Shown here: one piece after another, positions 12,131 to 24,415 of the stretch | Numbering within the stretch: position 1 is the stretch's first letter | Layout: each line of letters starts with the position of its first letter | Source: Serilophus lunatus | Lineage: Eukaryota > Chordata > Aves > Passeriformes > Eurylaimidae | NCBI GenBank assembly: GCA_013399895.1 | Contig: VXBA01003435.1 | Coordinates: 1,818,392 to 1,882,391, forward strand | DNA: 64,000 nucleotides | Direction: 5' to 3' | Position numbers and translations under genes: made by a program | Notes under the pieces: generated by a model | Seen by the model: only the letters and a program-made list of their open reading frames with translations | Databases searched by the model: none | Told to the model about the DNA's origin: nothing

Positions 12131-13810
12131 GTCGGGGGTGAGACACCTCAAAAGGCTGGGAGGTACTTCGGGCTCTCCAGGGCTCAGCTGCTGGGGGGAA
12201 ATCACGTATGCATTCTGCAGCCTTTGTCAGCCAGGTTTCTCTTTCCCCCACATTGCTCCACAGCAACCAGCTGGGTTTGAGGTTGAAGACCTTTCCAAGC
12301 CCGCCTTGTGCCCAGCGTGGCTTTCAGCTGCACGAAATAGATGTTTGCGTTTCTCACGTGGGGAGGTGAAAACTAAGTATGAGACTGGGCACCTTGCTGT
12401 TGAGGTGAAGAATGTGTTGGCTTCTCATCCTCTGATAAATTAATTGTCCACCCTGATGGTGCTACAGTAATTCCCCCTTTGTAATTTACTTTGTATTGTG
12501 GGAAAGAACTGAAGAAGCGCAGGAGGAAAACGTGGGGACACAAGTCTGTGTGCAAAGCTGTACTGACTTCTCATCATATCTTCCAAAATATCAGGCGGTA
12601 ACAGATGGCAGCCCCTTCTGCTCCACTTACAGGCCCTTTTGCCTCTACTGAAGAGCCTGTAACTGTGTCCAAAAATGTAAGGAGGGGAGAATACGGCAGA
12701 AAATCCTGATCTTACAGCATAGAAATAATGTGAAATGCATGCATGTATAAGACTCCTCAATCTGCAGGTCTCACAGAAGGGACTTCGGTCTTATTGTAAA
12801 GCAAAACCCAATGCTTCCAAAGTACTTCTCAGCAAACCTAGGTTCTTTCTTGTGTAAGTATGTGCATATTTTAGTGGAACAGGAAATATTTTAGCTATAG
12901 AATATTGGCAGCATTTTGTACGCTGCAAATGCAAAGAAACAGATAAAACACATGGAAGCACTTTATAAGACACTTGGTATTTTGTGGGGTTTTTTGAGGG
13001 GGAGAGGTTATGGGGTTTGGTTTTTGTGTTTTTTTTTTTCACAGAACAATTATTGTATAGCTGAAGTAATCTGGGGGAAATTTACATAACTCCCTTGGTG
13101 GTCACAGTGTAAATGGCTAAAAATAAAGTATACTTTTGATGGATACATGCTGGCACTTGTCCTCACCTTCTAACCACTTGTGTTCCTTGAATTCTTTTTT
13201 CTCGTTTCTGTTAATTTTTGCTGTTCTTGTATAGCTCTTGCAATTCAAAGAGAGTTCTAGATGTTATGGGTGATGCATTTTGCTTCATGCTGTTCTTTTC
13301 AGCCCAGCTGGCTGGTAGCTATTTGTAAGGGCATTTTAACCTTCAGGCTGTATTGTTAGGATTTTATTTGCTTTTTTAATAGGGGTATGCAGGAAAGGGA
13401 AGAAAAAAGATCTATTTTCAGATCCTGTGTTTAATTAAACATACAAAAGTTTCTTCTGTTTTTATATCATGGCTAAGCACCGAGTCCTGAAGGGAAGTGG
13501 AAATACCAGTACCTGCTGGTATGTCCAAGGGATCCACTGAAAAATAGATTTTCGCCTTTGATATTTATGTTTGCAATAATCTAAGGAAGAAGCTGCTGTT
13601 TCTTTATAAAACATCAAATTTCAAGCAAAATTCTCTCAAGAAAAGCCACCAGGTAGAATTACCTGTCTGTATTTTGAAGAAAATGCAATGGTCTTGCAAC
13701 CTTAGGGAAATTGTTTATTTGGGGCTGTTGTCTGGATTTCTCTACTGTAATCCTTAGGGTTCAACTGTGTTACCTATTGCTGATGTCTGTGAGTTTCATG
13801 GGGAGCTGCC
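12131..13810. other. Intergenic, no gene seen
   Basis: Composition falls quickly from the CpG island to AT-rich sequence. A T/G-rich low-complexity stretch ends in a T run at about 13020-13040. No coding exon, repeat end or RNA gene was recognised. Confidence 0.6.
13806..13810. repeat. Target-site duplication CTGCC, left copy
   Basis: The 5-bp sequence directly before the LTR is repeated exactly at 14733-14737. Confidence 0.85.
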
Positions 13811-14732
13811 TGTTAAGGGTTAGATTCCTATTGGGGAATTTTTCCCGTTACCACCATGATGCCGGCGAACTAAGGAATGCAAAAAGGTAACCCAACTAAG
13901 CTGAGGACAATAATTCCTCAGCAGGGGCGGGGGTGGAAAACTTCATTGTCTTTTGGCCTGAGAGCTAATGGCCTTTGAGAGCAAGCAGATTCCTGCTCTG
14001 GGAATGTGCAGGGAAGGGGTGGAGTATGCCTGCCCTTTCCCCCCCCCTTTCTTGGGACAATAAAAAAGCTGTGAGGGACTAGCCAAGCCCACTGATTTTG
14101 ACTGCGATCCCGGGGAGAAGGCCCGGTGCTGCCTCGCCGATGCTGTTTCTCCCGGTGCTCTCCCTCTTGCCCCAACAAACAGTGGAGAGGTCCTGACTGT
14201 TGCCCTGGGGACCAGACCGTCTCTGCTGCTGCTTCTGCCTCGCCCAGCCCAGCTCCTATGGCCAGGTGGACCCTGCAGCAGCCCCTGGAGAGAGAGAGCC
14301 CTGCCTGCACCAGCCCCAGCTCAGAGCCAGCCTGGCTGCCTTTCCCATCCCCCTGCTGTTCTTGTATTGAACAAGTGGCTCACCCATCTCAACAGCAAAA
14401 CTGGGGGACCCCCTTTTTCGTGTGGTGAGCTCACAGGACCTGCCTGTTTCCCCCACAGCTGTGACCACACCAAGGACAAATACACTTAGGGGGGCAAAGG
14501 GGGTGAGGTTTGTAGGGGTGATTTTTCTTGTTGCTGTTGTTACTGTTTGTTCCTTTTTTTATTATGTATATTTATATATATGTATTAGTAAATAATTGTT
14601 GCTTCATTTTTCTACATTTTTTGGCTGAAAGCCTCTTGATTTGAAGGGTACAGTAAAGTGGAGAAAGAGTTTTTCTTCCTAGTCGGGGAAGGTTCCCATC
14701 TTCCCTGGAAGGTATTGTGCTAACCTGGAACA
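13811..14732 (+). mobile_element. Solo LTR (family A), 5-bp TSD CTGCC, ERVL-like
   Basis: A 922-bp element starts TGTTAAGGG and ends with CCTGGAACA, giving the TG...CA ends of a long terminal repeat. It is flanked by a perfect 5-bp direct repeat, CTGCC, at 13806-13810 and 14733-14737. No internal retroviral genes accompany it, so it is a solo LTR left by LTR-LTR recombination. An AATAAA-type A-rich box at 14059-14064 could be the TATA or polyadenylation element. The middle is GC-rich and the 3' part is T-rich. A 5-bp target duplication is typical of ERVL-class avian elements. The + orientation is inferred from the A-rich box and is less certain than the ends. Two ORFs of about 100-130 codons inside it (13918-14310, 14126-14428) are chance readings of the GC-rich part. 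Confidence 0.85.
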
Positions 14733-14737
14733 CTGCC
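14733..14737. repeat. Target-site duplication CTGCC, right copy
   Basis: An exact copy of 13806-13810 directly after the LTR. Confidence 0.85.
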
Positions 14738-17700
14738 TTTCTTTCACGTTTTTCCATTTCAGGATACCAGCTTATGGCACCAAGGTACTGAAATACATTG
14801 GAAATTGCATAATGTGTGTCAATATAAGCAAGTGTTACAATTTTAAAGATCTATATTATAAATACTTATTTAATAAACAGACTTTATTTTCCTTATCAGA
14901 CTTCCCTTTGACAGAAAATTGAAGATTGAATTTCGTCTGTATATGTGACTCTACAGCAATTGTTCATACTTTGAGTTTCACAGTTTAAGTATTCACCCAA
15001 TCTCAGAAGCAACATTCTGCAATTGAAAATGGAGTAAGAAGGTAAGGAAAACTTCCTCCTTGAACTTTGTTTTCTAGTGATATGAATCATACCTTATAGG
15101 TTTTATTAAACACTGAACTATATAAATTAAAGGAAAAGTTAGTTCTCCAAGGATTAATTTTTTTCTTTTTTAGTAGCATCACTGCACTTCTGAAATCTTG
15201 ATCCTGTCCCAGTCCTGAATTTAGGTCGCATTTGGATTTTCTTACTTTTCATGAGATGAAGAGACAATTGATTGCACCAAAGATCATGCAGGTGTAAAGG
15301 AAAATGTATCTCTCCATAGGAAAAAGAAACAGTAGGATTTTTTTCTATCTTGTGTTATTATCAGTGACAAGTGGAACTGCCAGGGACAAGTGCAAACCTC
15401 ACTGTAGTGACCACATCAGTGTGACTGTGGACACCAGGAGTGGGAGTGTGTGATTACTGTCATTGCACGGGAAGGGTTTGTCAACAAGGCAGCCCAAGAA
15501 TGAACAAAAGGGAGGAAAGGCTTCTTTCCCTCAATACCCTTTTTGGTTGGGCCTATAGAAAACACCAGTCCACTCACTGCAAAACCACTTGTGGTAACTG
15601 AAAAAGAGGAAATGTCTGTGTGGTTGGAAGTGGGTTTGGAGCTATGAAGACACGAGTTCTCTTTTTTGAGTAAACCACATTGTTTTTCTCAACAGAGACT
15701 TCATAGAAGAGGGCTGGGTTTGCATTGTTACTGAGCTGATGTCAAATAATATACTAGTTATTTTACTGATAAAAGGTTCATTTACTTCTACTCTCTGTGT
15801 ACCGAGCCTTTAGAAGTTTAGGAATCCCAGCCCACTTTGGGGATAACCGAATCATTATTAAGTTAAGGCTCATTTCAAATTCAGTCATTGCATTTCCTTT
15901 ATCAGAGATTTTACATTATCTGTTTCAGGTGAATAATAGTCTGAAGAAAGAGGATCTGAAGCCTATGGTGGGGTTTTTTTCTCTATATTGAATTTGTATG
16001 CTGTAGCTTTCAATTACAGAGGGGCATGAATTAGCAGCAAAAGTTGCAAAAGATGACAAGTTTTATTTTAATTGGTCAGTAAAGTCTCTGCTGATTCCAT
16101 ATGGATGTGGAAGTGCAGTGTCAGTAGGAAGAGTCCTCTCCTTTGGTGGGCAGGCCGTGTAGCAGAGTGTCTGTGCCATGAGAATGAGCAGACTGGAGCC
16201 TAAGAACCAAAGCTGTGGGAAAATAAGTTCTTTTATTTCTTGCACAAATGCTGTCTTGAGTGCCAGCTAGAACTTTTTTTCTCCTTGTAGTGCCCATTAT
16301 ATATGTCTTTTTGTCTACTGTATCTTTTCTAGCTCTCATTTTTGACATCAGACTGTTTACTTGAAGAAATGTATTTTGTGCCCTTCGATTTTCCTCATCA
16401 AAGGATAACATTGATTTTGCTCTGGATGTACCTTGGAGTTATGGGGAGATCTAGCTTTTTCAAGAGCTCCTCAGCAATTCCTTTGTGGTCTGAAGCATCA
16501 GACTGTATCATTCCCCTTTTCAAGACTGTGGGGAAGTTGAACCAAACAACATAGTGGAATTTTAGGCATTCTTTCTCTACTCTTACACTTACTTATTGAT
16601 CATCACCTGCAGCAACTGTGAAACAGTTCTGTAGCTCCTCTGTAAATTAGAAGAAAATATTTTTCTTTCCCCAGACTGTCTAACATCCAACCTTGCATCA
16701 GAGCTTGTCTTTGAAATTGTATGGCACAGGTTTTCTTGAAACACCCTTTTTGTTCTTTGCTTGGTTTATATCTCAGCAGAGGTATGGCTTCTTGAGTTTT
16801 ACACTCAACAGTAACCATGAGTGGAGTAAATAAGTTAATCTTGATTTATTCACAGGTATGAAAAGGAACATTTATTTCTCCCTCTAAGTTTCCTGGCAGT
16901 TTTTGAATTCAACGTAATGAAATCCCCCTTCAGCCATTAGTCAGCCACCATGGAGCTCAAGAATCTCACCAGTCAGAAAAAGCAAAAGAAAAACATGTTC
17001 TTTCCTTACTGCGGTCTGCAGATCCGTTGTTAGAGCACATTTCCTTAACAACAGGAATCTTGCTCTGGCTTTGAAACGTCAGTTCTTGTTTGCAGCGTGA
17101 CTGACCTCCCACCCTGATCAGCGTGGTTCTAACTAGGAAGCCTCGTTGTTGCTGAGCGGAGGAGAGCACAAAGAATTCCACCCTTTCTAATGCAAGTGCT
17201 GAGCACAAAGTACATACTTGCCATCTAAAATCTGGCTTGAGGTCAGTAGTTTACCCCCAATAGGCCAATGAGCAGCTGGCAGATATATAATGCAACTCAG
17301 CAACAGTTGCAATTTGGATCCTAATGGATGATGTCATAACTTTCATGTAGTTTTTATTATTATTATTTTCTAATTTTTCCTTTTAATTCTCTGTCTGGCA
17401 TATAAAAATCCTAAGAAACAGGCATGAACCACACCTTGGTTCTTATAGGGGTTGTGCTGTGGCTCGCGCTATCAGATCCTCACTGCAGCCCCGTGGTGTG
17501 TCAGGGCTGGCCATGTACTTCCAGTCCTGGTCTGCTGCTGCCCTCCAGGAGGCCAAAGGCTTGAGATCCATCCCACCAAAGGTCAGACTTAGGTCTAGAC
17601 CTGCAGCTTCTCTGTTGCATCAGACTGTCTCTAGTACTTTAATTATCTTGCTTCTCTGTGGGTTTTGCCAGTTGATGCAAATATTTAGGGGGGAAAAAAA

Positions 17701-18551
17701 AGAGAGCAGTCTTTATGCATCAGTGTTCTTGCAGGTGTATGGCTCCACCTCATAAAGCAAGATTGAGAACATGCATGTCTTGATCAGCCTGATTTTTGTG
17801 TTCAGGGAGTTTACTTCTATCCGCTCCAGGCCAACTAAAGCCACTGGTGCAGTGAACTGTTTTTGTTTTGTAGGAAAAAGAGAATGTACTTAACAAATGC
17901 ATGCTGTAGGAGTTTAACATATATGAACTAAATTAAATTGAACATGCTGCGAACTGGTTTAAGAAGATGGATAAAAACTATATATTTTTTTAAAACTATT
18001 ATCTGCAGTCAATTATTTTAATTGGTACATTCCTAGCTATCCTGTTATTACTTTCAATTAAGGACTCTTCCAATGGTATGTTGGGATGGCACATACAAAT
18101 TATACCAGTGGATATCCTTGTATGGATATCTGCTTTGCTTGTGCTCATCAGCTCAAACTGAACAGGAGGAAGTCCAGTAAGAACTAACACAGCTGCTTTT
18201 TCTTTTTATAACTAAAATACTGCTATATGTGTAGCACAGCAGTGCCTGAAGCTCTGTACAGTTTTGGTGCCCAACTGCCTTTTAAACACATGTGAGAACC
18301 CAGTGGCTGATCTGGAGGGAGGAACCATTAAACTTGGAAAACATTCACAGCAGTTCATCTCCTAAAACTAACTATGTTTTAATAAATATTGATTCTGTGT
18401 GCTACAGCCTGAAGCAGTGAAATTTAGTTCAGCTTCTTTAACCAATACACTTTCTGTATTTCTTCATAACAAATTTTAGAAGATGTGTAACTTTTTTTTC
18501 TAGATGTCATGGTTCTTCAAGCCTATCATTGCATGTGTTAAAATTACTTAT

Positions 18552-18588
18552 GTATATATATATATATATCTATCTATATATCTATCTC
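18552..18588. repeat. (TA)n/(TATC)n microsatellite
   Basis: Alternating GTATATATA passes into TATC units. A short simple repeat, probably polymorphic. Confidence 0.85.
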
Positions 18589-21500
18589 ACGTATTCAGAC
18601 TTACCATTTTTTCAGCTGATAGGATATTTTTGTGGATTTTATTTGAACTGATTTTATTTGAAATGTAGACTTGGTTTTGCAGTGTTTTCTGCAACAGTGT
18701 AACATGTAACACTGACCTGTTTGGTCCAGTTAGGTTTCTTGACCTTGAATTTCCCATATCTATTCAAAAGGTGAAACAAAACATTTTGATTTAAAATACA
18801 CTCTCAATAATTGCAGTACAACAAGTTGCTGTTCAATAACCAGAAACCTACAGCACAGCTAACAAGGCTTTCTGAGAACATACTTGTTACTGCTATAGCA
18901 GCAGAGGTCATGGCAGGGAGCCAGAGGAGGTTGGTGGACAGCTAGGCAACCAGAAAAGAACAAGTTTGTCAGCATGTACAGCTGATTACCGTGAGAATAA
19001 TTTTCCATAAGCATAGCCTGCAGTGTTTGCTTAAGGGGGAGGTAATTTTTCACTGTAAACTTCCTAAAAGCTAAGCCATTTTTAACTGTGGTAGAAAGTA
19101 ATTTGTTCAATTCAAAGGGAGTAAGGCTCCGTAAGACTTTTATGCTATTTTAACTCTGCCTACACTTGTAGGCTGAGGTATGATGTTTCAGCATATATAG
19201 GACTATTCCTGTGATGATACATCATGACAATTATTTTCGATAGGTGTTTTTATTTCTACTAGTTACAGTGATCAATTCAGATCAAGAAAACATGAGAAAC
19301 ACTTAGTGACAGAAGAGGCAGCCCTTAGTTATTATATTCTGCTTGTGAATGCCGTCTAGATTGCCAACAGGAAATAAATTAACTTGCTTTTGTAAGTTGC
19401 TCATGGTTTTAACTGCAGCATAACTGTATGGGAATATGCATGTTTTTGTAAGTTTTATGATGCTCTGTGACCCAAAATCTCTGTTCAAGTATAACTGAAT
19501 TATAGTTCCAATCACCAAAACAGGTTTAGGCATGTTCAGCTGCTGCATTGTATCTACACTTCTTTCTCCGGCTCTCTCCGTGTGCAAGGACAAGGCTGAA
19601 AAGAGAATGTTGCTTACATAGTCATACAGAGCCTTCCTTCTCACTGAAATATCCTGTTGTTTGCTGATTGTCTGAAGAAGGCTGTAAAGCAGATGGAATG
19701 AAATAAATGCATGAACTCTAAACTTTCAAAAGAGAAAACAAAAATCAATTCATATTTACACTGATTTTTTTTGATGAAATAATAGCTCACTCAATTCTTA
19801 ATATTGTTCTTGAATATACAGGATGTTTGCCAAAATCCATCTGTGGTTTATTTCAAATTCAGTGCTATCCATAACCTGCAGTCTGCTTAATTTTGCAATA
19901 TGAACTGTCTTTATCCATTATTTATTGTGTTCAAATATGAGGAGGATCAGAATATCAGACAGAAAGAGCACAGTGGCTTTGAGGATGAGTCATAGGAATG
20001 AGATGAAATTGGTTAGTGAAAAGAGCTGTGCTTAAGTGTCTGCATTGAGAATGACCGAGAGGGAGACCTGAGAGTGATTGGAAGCTGCCCTGGCAGTGTG
20101 GCCTTGAAAAGGTGAATGCTGGCCCCAGCAGCTTCTGGGGAGATCTTCCCACTAAAGCCAGGCAAGTGTTAGTGCCATTGTGCAAGGCTCTAAGGCACTA
20201 ACCAGAAAAAGTGTGTATAATTCTCTCTGCCCATGTTCTAGATGATTAATTTAGATTGGAACAGGTTCAGAGCAAAGATAGCATGTCTGGGAGAATAGGA
20301 AAGGGGAGATGAGGTGTAGTGGCAAAACAGAATGACAGAATATCTAAGAAAAAATTAAACTGTTTAAATACAGTATACTTACTGATCACTGAATAGACAC
20401 AATTTCTGTTGACTAAATGTAATTTCTGTCAATGGTTGAGAAAGTACATGTGTGCACAATGACTGCATCCTCATTTATCAGGTGATGAGGGGCTTCACAA
20501 GGAACATCAGGAAGGAAATTTATTTTTTTAAAGGAAAGGGCGATATTGATTCAAGAAATATGTTTAGAAATTAATATTGGATACACCTACGCAGAAATTT
20601 ACAGACTCTTAATTATGAAGAGAGTCTGTAATATGTCTCCAACAGGATTAAGTGGGGACAAAAAATTACACTGATTTAAAGCTGAAGCGCAAGACATTTA
20701 TCGAAGTGATTCTATGAAGTGTTGCTTTTAACACCAAAGGACAGGACTAAATCCCTTTAGTTTTTCTGTTCATCTTTTTCTTTTAGATATCTTACCATCT
20801 AAGAAGAAATAACAAACCAAATCACTGCCACGGAAGGAATTCAGAATCCTTCTGTCTGAAGTTGTGTGAAACTAATAAATGATTTGGGGTCTTGTCGAAG
20901 AACAGTAGCTTCTAAACAAATCTGTCAATCTTAATTTAAATCTCTGTTTAGTCTACAGCAGTGAAATTGCTTTGAATAAAAAATACATGGTAAAATATGT
21001 GTAACAAGTCTTGTCAAAAAGCTCTTTCATTCTATTTAGCATTTTCCAATAATAGATAATCTCCACTGCATTTAATAAAAAGTAGTCAAACTGCTGAAGC
21101 CAGAACTGATTGCTGGTTAATTTACAACAAAGGAAAGTTTATAACCTCTCTTTGCAGTGTACTGCTCACTCTCCCTATCTAGAAATCAGTGGTTAAATAA
21201 AGTCTCTCTGGGAGGAATTTTCCATCGTGAGTCATAAGTGCTGGATTGACAACCTTTACAGAAATTTAAATGCAATCCTATTAAACAATACACTTTTATA
21301 AATGCTGAAGAATAAATTTCTTTCAATTAGTGCGGGAACATTAAGCTGCAGCATCTCAGAACGTCTTGGAGAGAGTTTGTGTAGCTATGAAAAGCAGTGA
21401 GGTTTGGAACTGCCTGGCTAGAACACCTCTAGCATCCCATCAGGAGGACAGGATATCTAATGGTACAGGACCCATCGGCCATCAGCAATTATCTAAATGG

Positions 21501-24064
21501 CATTTGCCCACAGGAATAAAGCAAGAGCCACATAAATAAAAGATCGTTGTGTTTTCTTTCAATTTCCCATTAGACCTGGATATTGTTCTTGCAAGCGTAA
21601 TTTGAAACAAGTATGTCAATAAATTGCAAATATCTATCACAGTATTTCCTGGCCTGTATTTTGAATGTATAAGATGTAGAAAAATAGTGTCTTCTAAACT
21701 TATTTTGTGGTTTCATGAGCATTTGCTCTATCTCCCATAACTATCAGTTTGGCTTCATTTGGAATTCACTCTCATGCAGCCGCATCATTTGTCAATAAGT
21801 TTTATCCTTATAACCTTTGAGTAACCTGTAAGTGAAAAATGTAAATGTGTGAAAATTCAAAAACACCACTCTTGTCACAGAAAAATAATGCATAGGGGAA
21901 ATGAATGTTTCTAAAGATAGTTGGCAAATGTAATGCCAGTCAACCCACTCGGGATACTAAGCATACACACCAAGGAGAAAACTAGAGATCACAGGTGAGC
22001 TTGTAATGATGTAAAGGAAAAATGCTGAAAGCAGAATATATGAAGATGTTGGACAGCTTTCTGGAACGACAGAGGACATCACCAGCAGGTGTTATTGGAG
22101 TGCCTAATATTCCTGTTCTGATTGAACCTAAGCACTTGTAAATGCCAGTACATGATCATGCTTCTGGTTGCTGGGCTGGGCCTATGGTGAAGTTTTTCGA
22201 AACAGACGCTCCTTGGTGGTGCCAATTTTCAGAGCAGCTACATGAGTGTAAAAACCACCACTCCCAGCATAATCCCTTCTGCCGATCAGGTCAAGCACAC
22301 TGTGCTGTGCAAGTCATTTCTTGTGTTCATCCTTCTACTACAACAACCTCTATATTGCTTAAGATGTGGCGCTGGTATTTGCTTCCTGGAGAAGGGCATC
22401 TCAAGGTGATTGCAAGCTACACATGTGGACACAAACCCTTAGCACTGTGCCTATCAGAAGAGAGGAGTGACAGAGATGTGGTGAGGCCCTGCTGCTGTTC
22501 AAGAATACTACTATCAGCATTTTCTGTCTTGTAGCAATAGTTTTTATCACTTGCTCAATTTCTACATGTTATTTCTTGTTTGCTAATTTAAAGCAAATCG
22601 TTGCTTACTGTTAGTGGTCAGCTGCTCTAACTTTACCTTCTCCCTCAAAAGCAGTTACTAGTAAAAGATCAGAGCTTTTGCTCCGCTGTACTTGTTTTCT
22701 CTTGATGAAACTGAATAGCTTAGTTATGCCAAAAGTTTGAACAAGTAAATGAACAAAATCTACTAAACAGTCTCCACAAATGAGTCCATAAAGTTAATTA
22801 GCCATAATATACTTTCTAAGATTAGCAGCGCTTTCCCAAGAGGAGTAACCCCTCTCCCCTAGCAAAACAGGCACTTTATGAGTCTGTAACATCAGTACTC
22901 CATGTCTCATGACAGCCCACAATCCAGAAAGCAGCACAGTTATTTTCAGTTGATTTTATTAAAATTGCCATGTATTGCAGAGATGAGATCATTTGTGCAT
23001 GTATATGCATATATGTATTATAAGTATATATTGTATGTATTATATATACATATATCATAACTGATTTTTCTTCTCCTGCACTTCTGTTCTGACAAGGATG
23101 CATCTTGCTCACTTGAATAAAGGAAAATTCTCACCAGAGAAAAGCCATTTACCTTCAACAATCTTGTAGAGCATCATTTGTCTTTGGTCTTTCCAATGCA
23201 TATTATACTGGAACTTTCGCACCACCTAAAGTTATAACTGAAACTTTAATATGGCTTTACTCTTTGGATGAGGTTTTATTACCCAGGACCTGCAGACAAG
23301 CGGGACTTCGAAGAAGCATTTTATTGGAAGGCTTTGAATAGCTCTGCTTCTTCACAGGGATTTTTTTAAGTCCCTGCTGGTCATGCAAGACAATTTAAAT
23401 CCAAACTCCTATGAAAAACCTCCCACTCCCAAAGTGCTGAGGTATTTGGAGGATTTGTAAGCAGCTGCCCCATAAATGTAAACCTCCTCCTATATTTACA
23501 ATAAATCAAATAGATCTGTATTGGAAGCAAGTTGAGCTCAACATGTGTGCAAGAATTTGTATGCACTGTGAACCTGACTGGTTCTCCAGTGTGTAGTCTG
23601 CAGTGAGGTAGATGGGATTATTAATAAGGCAATGTGTGGGAATAATTCCAGACCCCGAAACAGTCATAGATCAGTACCTAAATCTTCTGTATTCTCTTTT
23701 CAGCCACTGCTTGTTTCAAGACTTAAAATCCTAAACTATACTGTGAAACACATTTTTGATATATTAGCCAAAAGACTTCTGCACTCCTTGAATTTAATAG
23801 CAGAGAATGAAGATACAGAAACTTGATAATAAGTATTAGGATTTTTTAAATATATGATTATTGAATAAAGAAATTTCAAATTCTTCTGCTTAGGTTGTAT
23901 CTTGTGTTATTATCATAATATGAAATAAATCTTTTTTGGTTGATTAATATTGATGAAAATAAATGTGGATAAATAAATTTATTTCCAGTGTTTCTAATGA
24001 TCCCTTGCTTCACTGCATCAAAAATACAGAAAAAGAGAAACTGTATTAAGGTGTTGCCCATTCT

Positions 24065-24085
24065 AGGAGATGAAAAGGTGGGTGG
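24065..24085. repeat. 21-bp direct repeat, copy 1
   Basis: The sequence starting AGGAGATGAAAAGG is identical over 21 bp to 24395-24415, with 309 bp between the copies. See findings. Confidence 0.85.
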
Positions 24086-24394
24086 GAGAATGTGACAATT
24101 AACATGGCAATCAGTATTCCAACTGATGGTGACCATGCTTTCTGTAATTATAAACCTGGCTCTGGGTTCTTTCAGTCTCCTGCAAAATTTTGTTCAGATT
24201 GATGAGGCAAGGTTTAACATTCAGGGCATTTTCCATTGAAATTATGCCTTTGCCTTTATTCTGCAATGATGGGCTGCAAATGGCAGGAGCAGAGATTTGG
24301 AGAAAGGTTCCAGCTGCATCACACTTTCCATCAAGCCTGGGACAGTGCAGGAGCAGTTTGTACTCTATGACATTTTCAACCCAAGAAGCGCAGT

Positions 24395-24415
24395 AGGAGA
24401 TGAAAAGGTGGGTGG
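24395..24415. repeat. 21-bp direct repeat, copy 2
   Basis: An exact copy of 24065-24085. Confidence 0.85.

Noticed and set aside
10860..12266. Long ORFs (up to 423 codons) on both strands across the CpG island
   Set aside because: They arise from few stop codons in GC-rich DNA, run through N bases, and contradict the WASL exon 1 donor and frame. Only the 38-codon WASL segment matches a known protein.
22142..22534. 130-codon plus-strand ORF rich in Cys and His
   Set aside because: No recognisable domain, no splice or promoter context, and the Cys/His residues do not form a regular zinc-finger spacing.
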